Of a DNA stretch of 64,000 nucleotides, positions 34,503-46,332 are shown in pieces. Source of the DNA: Sterolibacterium sp. (GTDB lineage Bacteria > Pseudomonadota > Gammaproteobacteria > Burkholderiales > Rhodocyclaceae); the NCBI GenBank assembly GCA_018061005.1, contig JAGOVA010000002.1:62001-126000 (forward strand). The letters run 5' to 3'. Both the position numbers and the translations under genes were made by a program. Each line of letters begins with the position of its first letter. The first letter of the stretch is position 1. The notes under the pieces were generated by a model. It was not told the DNA's origin and made no database searches. It was given only the letters and a program-made list of their open reading frames with translations.

Positions 34503-36017
34503 TCAGGTATCCGCATTGCGGCGGTAGTGGATGGCTTCGGCGATGTGCGCGGAGGTGACCTGCGTGCTGCCGGCCAGATCGGCAATGCTGCGGGCGACCT
34601 TGAGGATGCGATGGTAGGCGCGCGCCGAGAGGGATAGCCGGGTGATCGCCTGTTTGAGCATGTTCAGCCCGGTTTCGTCGGGGGTGCAATGGCTGTCGAT
34701 TTCGCTGGAACCGAGATGGGCGTTGGCCTTGCACTGCCGGTCAAGCTGACGCTTGCGCGCTGCCATGACGCGCTCACGCACGCAGGCCGTGGTTTCACCG
34801 CTGGCGCGGTTTTGCAGTTCAGTTTCGCTCAGTGAAGGGACTTCAATCATCAGATCGATGCGATCGAGCAGCGGGCCGGAGAGCTTGCCGCGATAACGGG
34901 CGACCTGATCGGGCGTGCAGCGGCATTTGCCGTTACTGTGCCCAAGCCAGCCGCAGGGGCAGGGGTTCATGGCAGCCACGAGTTGAAAGCGTGCGGGGAA
35001 GTCGGCGCGCTGGGCGGCACGGGCGATGCTGATGTGGCCGGTTTCCAGCGGCTCGCGCAGGGCTTCGAGCACGCGTCGGTCAAATTCGGTGAGTTCGTCA
35101 AGAAACAGTACGCCGTGGTGCGCCAGCGAGATTTCACCGGGGCGCGGCACGCCGCCGCCGCCGACCAGAGCCGGGCTGGAGGCCGAGTGGTGCGGCGCGC
35201 GATACGGACGTTGCCCCCATTGTTCCGGGCGAAAACGTCCGGCCAGTGAGTGAACGGCAGCGGCTTCCAGTGCCTCGGTTTCGCTCATCGGCGGCAATAT
35301 TCCGGCAAAGCGGCTGGCCAGCATCGACTTGCCGGTACCAGGGGGGCCAGACATCAGCAGACTGTGCCCACCGGCAGCGGCGACTTCAAGGGCGCGACGC
35401 GCCTGAGTTTGTCCTTTGACTTCCGCCAGATCGGGATAATCCGGCGGTTGAACGGCAGCCTGTACGGAGAATGGCGTCAACACTTGCTGTCCAGAGAGGT
35501 GAGCACTAACCTCCAGCAGATTTCGCGCCGCCAGAACGGTGGCTGAACGCACCAGCGCGGCTTCGGGGGCGCTGTCGAGCGGCAGGATCAGGGTGCGCGG
35601 GCTGGTTTTGTTCGCGCTGCGCTGCAAGGTGCTGGCGGCGACCATGGCCAGCGCGCCACGAATCGAGCGTAATTCACCGCCCAACGCGAGTTCTCCGGCA
35701 AATTCGTAATCGTCGAGTGCTTGCGCCTTGAGTTGCCCCGAGGCGATCAGGATACCCAAGGCAATGGGCAGATCGAACCGTCCGGATTCTTTGGGCAGAT
35801 CGGCTGGGGCGAGATTGACGGTGATGCGCCGTTGCGGAAATTCGTAGCGGCAATTCTGGATGGCCGCGCGCACCCGGTCGCGCGCTTCCTTGACTTCGGT
35901 ATCCGGCAAACCAACCAGATTGAAGGCAGGCAGGCCGCCGGAAAGATGCACCTCGACGATGACTTCGGGCGCGTCCATACCGGCAATGGCGCGAGAACGG
36001 AGGACGGCGAGGGACAT
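34503..36017 (-). CDS. comM: YifB/ComM Mg-chelatase-like AAA+ ATPase
   Basis: 504 residues. The N-terminal Lon-protease-like fold begins MSLAVLRSRAIAGMDAPEVI and contains FNLVGLPDTEVKEARDRVRA. The AAA+ core has SGPPGTGKS (Walker A), LFLDELTEF (Walker B) and AAMNPCPCGWLGHSNGKC with the C4-type cysteines typical of the family, and the C-terminal part has LSARAYHRILKVARSIADL. ComM is a hexameric helicase promoting branch migration during natural transformation. Full length, so DNA integration by recombination is likely available to this cell. Confidence 0.95.
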   Translation of the reverse strand: MSLAVLRSRAIAGMDAPEVIVEVHLSGGLPAFNLVGLPDTEVKEARDRVRAAIQNCRYEFPQRRITVNLAPADLPKESGRFDLPIALGILIASGQLKAQALDDYEFAGELALGGELRSIRGALAMVAASTLQRSANKTSPRTLILPLDSAPEAALVRSATVLAARNLLEVSAHLSGQQVLTPFSVQAAVQPPDYPDLAEVKGQTQARRALEVAAAGGHSLLMSGPPGTGKSMLASRFAGILPPMSETEALEAAAVHSLAGRFRPEQWGQRPYRAPHHSASSPALVGGGGVPRPGEISLAHHGVLFLDELTEFDRRVLEALREPLETGHISIARAAQRADFPARFQLVAAMNPCPCGWLGHSNGKCRCTPDQVARYRGKLSGPLLDRIDLMIEVPSLSETELQNRASGETTACVRERVMAARKRQLDRQCKANAHLGSSEIDSHCTPDETGLNMLKQAITRLSLSARAYHRILKVARSIADLAGSTQVTSAHIAEAIHYRRNADT

Positions 36018-36101
36018 GGAATCGGCGGCTCAAAAGCGGGGATACGATGATTATAGGGGCTATACTAATTGATTCTTCAAAGCCATGAAGAGGGTGAAAT
36101 C

Positions 36102-36506
36102 ATGAGCAATATCGAACTACCCGAGCGTCAGCCAACTTTGCGCGTGGTGCCCATGCCCGCCGATGTGAATGCGGCGGGTGATATTTTTGGCGGCTGGGTG
36201 ATGGCGCAGGTCGACATTGCCGGTGGGGTCGCCGCAACCTTGGCGGCCGGCGGGCGAATTGCGACGGTGGCGGTCAATGCTTTTCAGTTCCGCCAGCCGA
36301 TATCGGTGGGCGATGTAGTGAGTTTTTATGCCAGCGTCAGCCGCGTCGGCAAAACTTCGGTGACCATCGACGTGCAGGTGTATGCCCAGCGTTTCATTGA
36401 AAACCAGCGAGAACTGCTGGTGGTCAAAGTAACGGAAGCCACGCTGACCTACGTCGGCGTGAATCACGATGGCAGCAAACGGGAGATCGGCACCCCGGTG
36501 GTGTAA
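36102..36506 (+). CDS. YciA-like acyl-CoA thioesterase
   Basis: 134 residues of the single hotdog fold. TLRVVPMPADVNAAGDIFGG with GWVMAQVDIAGG is the acyl-CoA hydrolase signature (catalytic Asp after N-x-x-G-D-I-F-G-G-W), and VAVNAFQFRQPISVGDVVSF follows. It hydrolyses acyl-CoAs of medium or broad chain length. The ATG at 36102 has an AAGAGGG element upstream. It is divergent from comM with an 84-bp gap. Confidence 0.92.
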   Translation: MSNIELPERQPTLRVVPMPADVNAAGDIFGGWVMAQVDIAGGVAATLAAGGRIATVAVNAFQFRQPISVGDVVSFYASVSRVGKTSVTIDVQVYAQRFIENQRELLVVKVTEATLTYVGVNHDGSKREIGTPVV

Positions 36507-36597
36507 CGCAAGCACCGTGGCCACCGTGGCACCGTGACGCTCACCAGAAAAAACCTGACGGCCGATGAACGTCAGCAACGTTCATCCATCATTTTCG

Positions 36598-37080
36598 TCA
36601 TTCCGCTTTCTTGCGCGACCGCCCGGTTTTAGCTGGGCTTTCTGACGGTGCCGCAGCCGCCGACGCAGCTTCATCGGGCGCGCCCGGCTGCATGAAGTTC
36701 CACGGCCACAATGACGGGTTGAGCGCAGCATTCATCAGGGTTTGCTGAAGTTGCGCGGCGCTGTCAGTGGCGGATGCCTGCGCCGCATCGCCCGAGGCCG
36801 TGTTTTGTGTCGCGGCCTGCGCGGCCTGGCTTAACGCCTGCCCCATCGCCTGCGCGGTGGTCAGTGCCACACGCTGCATTTCCAGCCCCTGTATGCTCAT
36901 CTGCAGGGTGCTCAGGTTCATTTTCAGCCAGCCCTCGACTGCTTTCAGGTCGGCAATGCGCTTGCCCAGTTCGTCCACATCCAGCGTGGGGGTCACCATC
37001 CCTGGCAGGGAAAAACCCATATTGCCCCACATGGACTTCAGAAAATCCATCGGGTCGTTGCTATTTGATTCGTTTGACAT
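36598..37080 (-). CDS. phaM: PhaM-like polyhydroxyalkanoate granule protein
   Basis: 160 residues. DPMDFLKSMWGNMGFSLPGM, then PTLDVDELGKRIADLKAVEG and WLKMNLSTLQMSIQGLEMQR are the PhaM family core. An Ala/Gln-rich linker and a basic Lys/Arg C-terminus (KTGRSRKKAE) follow, as in proteins that bind DNA. PhaM activates PHA synthase and attaches granules to the nucleoid. Its presence implies PHB/PHA storage; phaC is not in the window. Confidence 0.9.
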   Translation of the reverse strand: MSNESNSNDPMDFLKSMWGNMGFSLPGMVTPTLDVDELGKRIADLKAVEGWLKMNLSTLQMSIQGLEMQRVALTTAQAMGQALSQAAQAATQNTASGDAAQASATDSAAQLQQTLMNAALNPSLWPWNFMQPGAPDEAASAAAAPSESPAKTGRSRKKAE

Positions 37081-37231
37081 GACGCGCTCCGGGCTGACAA
37101 GACTTTGATGTTACTCCAACATTGTGCAGAAATGAACGATATCCCAACGGCAAGACTTTGATTTATGGTGGCCTTGCGTTAGGATGGCGAGTGATCGTGT
37201 TTTATATCAAATCCGGACGGGATATCGCAGT

Positions 37232-37891
37232 ATGCTGAAATTGTTGGTGGTGGAAGATCATGCGCTGGTACGCGAAGGTTTGTTGCAGACCCTGAAAAAG
37301 CTTGAACGCGGCGTGGTCTGCAACGGAGTGCGCGATGCCGAAGAAGCCATCGCGCTGCTGGAGCAGGAAGGCGATGAAGGCTATGACCTTTGCCTGCTCG
37401 ACCTGATGCTGCCGGGGCTAAATGGCATGGGCTGCCTGGGCGTACTGCGGAAACGCTTTCCGGCCATTCCCGTGGTCATTATTTCAGCACTTGATGACCA
37501 GAATACGGTGGATCGGGCGATGCGTGCCGGGGCTTCCGGTTTTGTCAGCAAGTCGAGCCCGGGCGAGGTGCTGCTGGGGGCTTTGCGTCAGGTGCTGGCC
37601 GGTGAGGTGTATGTGCCCATCTCGCTGCATGATGAGGCGGATGCACAAAACCAGCGCAGCAAGCGGCGCGGCAATCTGTCACTGTCCGAAGAATACGGTC
37701 TGACGGCCGCCCAGATGCGTGTGCTTGAACCACTGGTGCAGGGCAAGACCAACCGCCAGATCAGCGAATTACTGGGGCTGACCGAGGGCACGGTGAAGGT
37801 GCATGTCTCCGCCATCCTCAAATTACTCAAGGTAGATAACCGCTCCCAGGCGATCCTGCTGGTCAGAGATCACAAATCAATCAAGCTCTGA
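37232..37891 (+). CDS. NarL/FixJ-type response regulator
   Basis: 219 residues. The receiver domain starts MLKLLVVEDHALVREGLLQT and has the phosphorylation site D57 in LCLLDLMLPGLNG, with S/A and K positions near VVIISALDD and GFVSKSSPG. The C-terminal LuxR helix-turn-helix reads GLTAAQMRVLEPLVQGKTNR and LTEGTVKVHVSAILKLL. ATG 37232 directly starts the receiver. The convergent kinase gene at 37976 is the likely partner, by proximity. Confidence 0.93.
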   Translation: MLKLLVVEDHALVREGLLQTLKKLERGVVCNGVRDAEEAIALLEQEGDEGYDLCLLDLMLPGLNGMGCLGVLRKRFPAIPVVIISALDDQNTVDRAMRAGASGFVSKSSPGEVLLGALRQVLAGEVYVPISLHDEADAQNQRSKRRGNLSLSEEYGLTAAQMRVLEPLVQGKTNRQISELLGLTEGTVKVHVSAILKLLKVDNRSQAILLVRDHKSIKL

Positions 37892-37975
37892 GTCTCGATT
37901 CAGCTCAACTCGGCTTATTCAGCCGCATGGGGCAATACGTGGGGCGATGCGCGGGTCACATGTAGTTTGCGGAGG

Positions 37976-39886
37976 CTACCCCGAGGTTTCGCGCTCGTCT
38001 GCGGTCTGGAACAGGCTTTGCAGCAAGGCGCGCAAACGTGCCGGGCGCAGTGGCAGATTCAGGCGACTGTAAGGCGGCAGGCCTGGAGTTTCGCCAGTGT
38101 GGTTTCCGGCAGACGGCAGCCCCACCTGAATGAGCAAGGGTGGCGTGGCATAAAGCGCCGCATGACGCTGCGCCGCCAGACATTCGTTCGCACCAAAAAT
38201 CAACGCATCGGGACGGCGGCTTTGCCACTGCTCAAGCGCATCGGCGCTTTCGATGCACTGCACCTGGCAGCCCCATTGCTCCAGCAGGCCACAAATGCAG
38301 GAGCCGCTTTCGTCCGGGGGCTTGCCCAGCACAATGACGGTCTTGTTGAATTCGCCCGTTGCGTGCGGGCTGGCCGGGCTGTCGAGAGGCACTTCTGCTG
38401 CGCTCGCCATGGGCAGCATCATGCCGAAGACCGTGCCGCGCCCCGGGATGGAGCGCACATCGACCGGGTGCTGCAGCAGTTCGCTCAGCCGCGACACGAT
38501 CGACAAGCCAATGCCCAGCCCTTTGCTGGCATCGCGCTCCGGATTGGCGACCTGATAAAACTCCTGAAAGATCAGCGAAAATTGTTTGGGGTGGATGCCG
38601 ATCCCGGAATCCCAGATTTCCAGATGCCACTGCTCGCCCCGTCGTCGCACGCCCATCACGATGCCGCCTTGCCGGGTATAGCGCACGGCATTGGAGAGCA
38701 GATTGCCGAGCATGCTTTCAAACAGGCGTGGGTCGCTGTGCGTACAGGCACGGGTGGCGACCAGACTCAGGCGCAGCCCTTTGGCCTGGGCATCCGGCGC
38801 ATGCACCGCCATGATGCGTTCCATGACGGGCTGGAGTGCAAAAGCCCGACGCTGGATGCCGATATTGCCCATATCCAGCCGTGAAATATCGAGCAGGGCG
38901 CTGAGTTGCTGGTTCATCGCATCGACGGCGGTTCGCACCTGCTTGAGCAGCCGACTTTGTGCGGCCATGTCAGGATAGTGCGCGAGCTCGTCGGTAAAGA
39001 GCGTCAAGGCATGCAGGGGCTGGCGCAGGTCGTGGCTGGCTGCGGCAAGAAACCGTGTTTTGGCAAAGTTCATGCGCTCGGCTTCTTCTTTTTTATCGCG
39101 CAGCTCTGCCGTCGCTTCACGGATGCGTTGTTCAAGCTGGTCACGCCCGGCTTGCAGGGCTGCGGCCATTTCATTGACCCCGTCTTCAAGTCTGTTCAGG
39201 ATATCCCCGAGATGCGGTGCCACCCGTGCATCGAGTTGCCCCTGACGAATACTCGCCACCGTCTGCTGCAAGGCGAAAATGGGCTCGCTGACATCCCGGC
39301 TCAGGCGTCGTGCCAGCAGGCTGCCCACACCCATGGCCAGCAGGGAAAAAATCGCCGTGGCCAGCAGGATTTCCTGCCGGGTACGAATCACACTGGCGCG
39401 TGACAGTTCGACACTGATACTCCCCAGCGTGGGCGGCTGTGCGCTTGCACTACCCGGCTCGCTGCGGAAAGGATCATCGAAGCTGGCCGCTGTGTGCGGA
39501 ATCTTTGCGTGAAAAAACAAGGTGGTACCACTGTCACTCACACCCTGCCAATGGGGGGGTAATTGACTGGGTGGCGTTTGCAGTAGGGGCTTTCCAAGCT
39601 GGATCAGCGGTTGTCCATTGGCATCGAAAATGCTGACCGCGTGAACATCCGCTTCCCGTGCTGCCGCTTCCGCCAGGCGTTTCAGCTCGCCCAGATTGCC
39701 CGAAAAGCTGCCGTATTCGGCTGCAGGCGCCAGTTGCCGTACCAGCGCAGCCCCCCGCTCAGCGAGTGCCGCCTCAGCCGCACTGAAACGCTGATTGATG
39801 ACAAACAGCGAAAACGCCAGGCAGACAATCAAAACCGGCGCCAGCGCCACAAACAACATGCGTGTCTTGATGTCGGGAGTTTTCAA
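37976..39886 (-). CDS. Hybrid-like sensor histidine kinase with degenerate receiver
   Basis: 636 residues. Two membrane helices (near residues 10-30 and 172-192) flank a periplasmic sensor region, then HAMP and a coiled segment, HisKA with H285 in AAASHDLRQPLHALTLF, and HATPase_c with NLLSNAVRYT, DSGIGI and GLGIGLSIV. The final ~110 residues have a receiver-like layout (VIVLGKPPDES ... RPDALIFGANECL), but the phospho-acceptor Asp is replaced by G/A at that place. It may be a pseudo-receiver used for protein contact. It is convergent with the response regulator. Confidence 0.9.
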   Translation of the reverse strand: MKTPDIKTRMLFVALAPVLIVCLAFSLFVINQRFSAAEAALAERGAALVRQLAPAAEYGSFSGNLGELKRLAEAAAREADVHAVSIFDANGQPLIQLGKPLLQTPPSQLPPHWQGVSDSGTTLFFHAKIPHTAASFDDPFRSEPGSASAQPPTLGSISVELSRASVIRTRQEILLATAIFSLLAMGVGSLLARRLSRDVSEPIFALQQTVASIRQGQLDARVAPHLGDILNRLEDGVNEMAAALQAGRDQLEQRIREATAELRDKKEEAERMNFAKTRFLAAASHDLRQPLHALTLFTDELAHYPDMAAQSRLLKQVRTAVDAMNQQLSALLDISRLDMGNIGIQRRAFALQPVMERIMAVHAPDAQAKGLRLSLVATRACTHSDPRLFESMLGNLLSNAVRYTRQGGIVMGVRRRGEQWHLEIWDSGIGIHPKQFSLIFQEFYQVANPERDASKGLGIGLSIVSRLSELLQHPVDVRSIPGRGTVFGMMLPMASAAEVPLDSPASPHATGEFNKTVIVLGKPPDESGSCICGLLEQWGCQVQCIESADALEQWQSRRPDALIFGANECLAAQRHAALYATPPLLIQVGLPSAGNHTGETPGLPPYSRLNLPLRPARLRALLQSLFQTADERETSG

Positions 39887-40044
39887 AGGGGAAAAACACC
39901 GTGCGCCGTGCGTGAGTAAGAGTGCTGATTCTCACCCAGCCCGCCACGCTGGGCAAGCCTGCGATGTGCGGACAGCGGCGAAAAGTCTCGCTTGCGCTGC
40001 GCTGGACAGCACTGCGGCAGCCCTGGCGCGGGACAGCCCGCGAC

Positions 40045-40833
40045 TCAGGCGCTGGCCGCGAAACGGACGGGGTGCGGCGGCTGCGGCTGCCTCGGTGACG
40101 CAGTGCGGTTCAACGGTTGGGACAAGTGCGGCGATACTGAAGCCGATGACACCGAGGGCGCCGACGGCTCATAGAGCGCGTGGGTGGCCGGCGCAGAACG
40201 ACGCGTCGGGGCTATCTGCTCGTTCGTCAGCTGAATTTGCAGCAAATCGACCACCTGATGCGCGACCTGGCGACAGGCGTTGTTCAGCGGCGTGGGCAGG
40301 CTGATGGGGAGCTGTTTTTGCAACAACAGCTTGCTGGCCGAAAGCACAGAAATCGGGTCGAGAATACGGTCGTGATACTGATGAAGAAATTCGCCCACGG
40401 TCTTTTCGGCACTTTCGCGCTGCCAGACGTTGGTCGGCCACTGCATGGGCACCGCATACGCATGCGGAAAACGTTCCAGATCGCGGGTGACGGTACGAAT
40501 ATCTTCGTGGGAATCGCGAAACGGCAACAACACCAGATCCGCCAACGCATACAGTTTGCGATCCATTTCAGTACGGTTGCCACCGCCATCGATCACGCCC
40601 AACCAGGCCGGCAGGGAGCGGATTTTGTCGACCACCTTGGCCAGTGCTTCGCTCGAACGGGCATCGGCCGTCAGATAACGACGATGAGTCGGGTCCAGCG
40701 GTTCGCGGTCGGTATCGGTCAGCACACAAACAGAACGCTGCCCCACCAGCCCCATGCCCTGACAGAGCATGTGTGAAAACGTCGTCTTGCCAGTTCCGCC
40801 CTTGTTACCAATGACGCAGATGATATCCGCCAT
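40045..40833 (-). CDS. Orphan ParA-like ATPase
   Basis: 262 residues from MADIICVIGNKGGTGKTTFS, with the deviant Walker A KGGTGKTT at its start and LTDTDREPLDP and VIDGGGNRTEMD in place of the usual switch/Walker B texts. VLLPFRDSHEDIRTVTRDLE follows. The last ~50 residues are Pro/Ser/Ala-rich and basic. It does not resemble chromosomal ParA and has no ParB. Proteins of this look often position other complexes; the partner here is unknown. Confidence 0.82.
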   Translation of the reverse strand: MADIICVIGNKGGTGKTTFSHMLCQGMGLVGQRSVCVLTDTDREPLDPTHRRYLTADARSSEALAKVVDKIRSLPAWLGVIDGGGNRTEMDRKLYALADLVLLPFRDSHEDIRTVTRDLERFPHAYAVPMQWPTNVWQRESAEKTVGEFLHQYHDRILDPISVLSASKLLLQKQLPISLPTPLNNACRQVAHQVVDLLQIQLTNEQIAPTRRSAPATHALYEPSAPSVSSASVSPHLSQPLNRTASPRQPQPPHPVRFAASA

Positions 40834-41042
40834 GTCAGCCTCTAGAAATTCCCTGATCCACATTATTGGCGAAGCCGGCCACGAACGAAGCGGAGAAATA
40901 CGAGGAAATCCGACTTTAGATCGAACTTTTATCGCCCGGCACATGAATCACCAAGGCACAGACACGCATGGAATGTCGCTTCATCACAAACCCGTGATGG
41001 CTCAAAAGTGCGCCCACTCTGCTGCTCTTGCATCCGACAGGC

Positions 41043-42032
41043 TCAAGTTTTACGCAAGCGTTGCACCCACTGCACCAGCCCAAGCACCAAGACCCCGACC
41101 AGCACGCCCACCAGTGCATTCAGGCCATTGCTTACCAGCATCTGCCCTAGCCCGGCCAGGCTGTCCTGGGTTGAAGACTGCGCCACGCTCAGGCTTTCGA
41201 TTGCATGATGCAGGGGCGCAATCCCATGCACCACAATGCCACCGCCCACCAGAAACATGGCCGCTGTCCCCGCCACGGCAAGAAAACGCATCAGCCACGG
41301 TGCCAATGCCAGCAAGAATCGCCCAAATGCCTGAGCCACCGCACGGGGTTTGCGAACCAGCCACAACCCTGCGTCGTCGATCTTGACGATGCCCGCCACG
41401 AGGCCGTACACGCCGATGGTCATGAGCAGTGCAATCCCGGTCAGCACGGCCACTTGCTGAACAAAACTCGCCGTGGCCACGGTACCCAGGGTAATGACGA
41501 TAATTTCAGCAGACAAGATGAAATCCGTACGCACGGCGCCCTTGATCTTTTCCTGCTCCAGTACCACCAGATCCACCGTCTCTGCCGCATTTGCCTGAGT
41601 ATGACGAGCATGATCCTGTTTGGCCTCAGCCTCAGCGTTGTGATGCAGGAATTTGTGCGCCAGTTTCTCCACACCTTCAAAACATAAAAACGCCCCGCCC
41701 AGCATCAGCAGCGGCGTAATCAGGCTCGGCAACAACGCACTAATCAGCAACGCCACGGGCACCAGAATGGCTTTATTGACCAGCGAGCCTTTAGCCACCG
41801 CCCAGACCACCGGCAGCTCACGTTCGGCACGCACACCGGCCACTTGCTGGGCATTCAGTGCCAGATCGTCGCCCAGCACACCCGTGGTTTTGCGTGCGGC
41901 CACCTGGGTCATGGTGGTGACATCGTCGGCAATGGCGGCACTTTTTTTCGCCGCCACTTGCGTCATGGCGGCCACGTCATCGAGGAGGGTCGCAATGTCA
42001 TCGAGCAGGGTCAGCAGACTGGCTCCAGCCAT
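41043..42032 (-). CDS. DUF808 membrane protein (YedI-like)
   Basis: 329 residues with the family opening [20 protein letters not shown], the repeated [16 protein letters not shown] / [16 protein letters not shown] segment and about six to eight helices. [20 protein letters not shown] in its local form ([20 protein letters not shown]) is diagnostic. Inner-membrane protein of unknown function. I chose ATG 42032 because homologues start there. Confidence 0.9.
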   Translation of the reverse strand: MAGASLLTLLDDIATLLDDVAAMTQVAAKKSAAIADDVTTMTQVAARKTTGVLGDDLALNAQQVAGVRAERELPVVWAVAKGSLVNKAILVPVALLISALLPSLITPLLMLGGAFLCFEGVEKLAHKFLHHNAEAEAKQDHARHTQANAAETVDLVVLEQEKIKGAVRTDFILSAEIIVITLGTVATASFVQQVAVLTGIALLMTIGVYGLVAGIVKIDDAGLWLVRKPRAVAQAFGRFLLALAPWLMRFLAVAGTAAMFLVGGGIVVHGIAPLHHAIESLSVAQSSTQDSLAGLGQMLVSNGLNALVGVLVGVLVLGLVQWVQRLRKT

Positions 42033-42189
42033 GAAAAATCCTTTTAAAAAACAATTAGCGTGACAAGCATCACAGATGACACACGGTTCAACAGGGCGGC
42101 AAATTGACAGCCGATCCAGCCAACCCATAGCATACGGATGCAGCGACTTTTGTTGCAAAAAAACCTTCAAATACTAAGGAGTGCTTCAA

Positions 42190-42297
42190 ATGAGCAAATA
42201 TCTCACCGCCCTGACCCTCATCGCCACCACCCTGATGGTCAGCGCGTGCGGCATGAACGGCACTTACGCGTTCACCGCCAACATGAAACTGATCTGA
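42190..42297 (+). CDS. Very small lipoprotein
   Basis: 35 residues (MSKYLTALTLIATTLMVSAC, then GMNGTYAFTANMKLI). A lipobox V-S-A-C puts the lipidated Cys at residue 20, leaving a 16-residue mature peptide. AAGGAG lies about 12 nt upstream and a strong terminator begins 21 nt after the stop, so it looks like a stand-alone transcription unit. It resembles entericidin-like tiny lipoproteins in size and layout only. Confidence 0.7.
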   Translation: MSKYLTALTLIATTLMVSACGMNGTYAFTANMKLI

Positions 42298-42317
42298 TCC
42301 GTAACACGGAATGACAA

Positions 42318-42347
42318 AAAACCCTCTGATTCGCCAGAGGGTTTTTT
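42318..42347 (+). terminator. Rho-independent terminator
   Basis: AAAACCCTCTG and CAGAGGGTTTT pair across a 6-nt loop, followed by T residues. It ends the small lipoprotein transcript and may serve clpA from the other side. Confidence 0.9.
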
Positions 42348-42420
42348 GTTTGTAGGTTTGTAGTCAGCGCGCGCAAGGATTGAGGTGCACGCCTCGCCAA
42401 ACGAGGCATACACCCGAACC

Positions 42421-44682
<2,262 letters not shown>

Positions 44683-44683
44683 T

Positions 44684-44998
44684 TCAGTTTTCCTCCATCA
44701 CGCACGCCAGCGGATGCTGCTGCTGACGTGCAAAAGCGCTGACCTGTTCCACCTTCGTTGCAGCAAGATCGCGCGGATACACGCCGCACACGCCCTTGCC
44801 TTCCCGATGCACTGCCAGCATGACCAGCGTGGCTTTTTCGCGGTTCATGCCGAAAAATTTCTCCAGCACCACAATCACAAAATCCATCGGCGTGAAGTCA
44901 TCATTCAGCAGCAACACCTTGTACATCCGTGGCGGCCCGAGCTTGCTGCGCTGCGCTTCCAGTACCGCCCCGCCCTGTTTCTGATTTCGTGATCCCAT
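44684..44998 (-). CDS. clpS: ClpS adaptor of ClpA
   Basis: 104 residues. [20 protein letters not shown] holds the NDD motif that, with downstream residues, binds N-degron side chains. [20 protein letters not shown] follows. It delivers N-end-rule substrates to ClpAP. Adjacent to clpA as usual. Confidence 0.96.
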   Translation of the reverse strand: MGSRNQKQGGAVLEAQRSKLGPPRMYKVLLLNDDFTPMDFVIVVLEKFFGMNREKATLVMLAVHREGKGVCGVYPRDLAATKVEQVSAFARQQQHPLACVMEEN

Positions 44999-45158
44999 AA
45001 GCTGATTCTAATGGCTAACAATGAATCTGCAATACATCATCCGGATTGCCGACGACCGATGAAATGCCCTATAGTTCCACGAGATTTTCACTGAACCTTG
45101 TCTGTACGCTGGCAGCCTGTCTGCCGGTTCTCCCGCTAACGGAACCTGGAATCCAATC

Positions 45159-46331
45159 ATGAAATGGACACGCGAACTTAACCAGACTTGGCGCATTTTC
45201 GCCATTTTCCTGCTGGTCACCTACGCCGCCGCCTGTACCCACATGCCTTCAGGCGAAAAGGCCTTCAAGACCTTTGAGAGCTGTTTCGCAGCCAATCTGG
45301 GGCTGGCCACGGTGGGCGGCATCGGCGCGGGCATCCTGGCAACCCAGCTCGCCGGTAACGTCACGGGCAGTCATTCAGCCGCACGCAATATCGGGGCGAC
45401 GGCCGGTGTCGCTGTCGGGGTCATGATCGCCATGAAGGCCTGGAAAAACTGTGCAGCGGTCTATAACAAATCCGAGGCCATCGCGCCGCCGACACCCGCA
45501 GCGCGCCCGACCTCCGCCAATGCCGCACAAACCCCGAACCTGACGCTGGACAGCCTCAAGGTGCGTGTCGAAAAAACAGAAAATGACCCGCCGCAACCCG
45601 AGTTCGGCCTCAGCTTCATGGCCGCCAGTGCTGCCGCCAAAGACATCAAGGCCAAATTCCGCCACAAGGTTGAAATCGTCCGCTTCAAGGCCACCGATGA
45701 CAACCGGATGATCCTGACCGACAGCAGCGGCAACCCCATGCACGACAGCGCCGGCAAGGAAATCCCGCTCGAAGCAGCGGCGCGTATGCCACGCAACCAG
45801 CTGGCCTGGGTACCAATTGCTGAAGACGGCAAGGATGATTACGTCGAGGATGTCGTCATCCAGCAAGGACAAAACGCCAGCTATCGTCACAAGCTGCAAG
45901 TGCCGCCGCGCGCCCAGCTGCCGCTGCCGCTGCCGGTGCCGATGCGGTACACGCTGAGCGTTGAAGCCGACAACATGACAGCTACCCGCAGTGTGGATTT
46001 TTCCATCCTCAGCACGGCGGAGCGTCCGAAACTGTATGCCGCTTCGGGCGCCAATGCCGCCAGTTCCGCAAACTCTCCCGTGACGCGCAGCCTCAAAAGC
46101 AGTACCCCGGCCGCACCCGCTTCGGGCAGCACAACCAGCCGCAGGGTGACGCTGTATAGCGACACCACCGGCCAGCGCAAACCGGTGGGCTCCCTCAACA
46201 AAGGCGTTGCCGTTCGTGTCGAAGAACGCACCACCGCCATCGTCAACAACAAACCCGCCGAATGGGTGAAGGTGAATAGCGACAGTGGCAGCGGCTGGCT
46301 GCCTGCGGCCTTCCTCTCTGGCGCGAACTGA
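45159..46331 (+). CDS. Envelope protein with glycine-zipper and C-terminal SH3 domain
   Basis: 390 residues. An N-terminal hydrophobic segment ends YAAAC (C26), a possible but weak lipobox. A glycine-rich hydrophobic stretch (LGLATVGGIGAGILATQLAG ... GATAGVAVGVMIA) resembles glycine-zipper domains. A long middle region without family match includes a beta-rich part (RYTLSVEADNMTATRSVDFS). The C-terminus RRVTLYSDTTGQRKPVGSLN to SDSGSGWLPAAFL is a bacterial SH3 domain. It stops 1 nt before the caspase gene, indicating one operon. Probably exported; it may present or anchor the caspase. Confidence 0.75.
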   Translation: MKWTRELNQTWRIFAIFLLVTYAAACTHMPSGEKAFKTFESCFAANLGLATVGGIGAGILATQLAGNVTGSHSAARNIGATAGVAVGVMIAMKAWKNCAAVYNKSEAIAPPTPAARPTSANAAQTPNLTLDSLKVRVEKTENDPPQPEFGLSFMAASAAAKDIKAKFRHKVEIVRFKATDDNRMILTDSSGNPMHDSAGKEIPLEAAARMPRNQLAWVPIAEDGKDDYVEDVVIQQGQNASYRHKLQVPPRAQLPLPLPVPMRYTLSVEADNMTATRSVDFSILSTAERPKLYAASGANAASSANSPVTRSLKSSTPAAPASGSTTSRRVTLYSDTTGQRKPVGSLNKGVAVRVEERTTAIVNNKPAEWVKVNSDSGSGWLPAAFLSGAN

Positions 46332-46332
46332 C

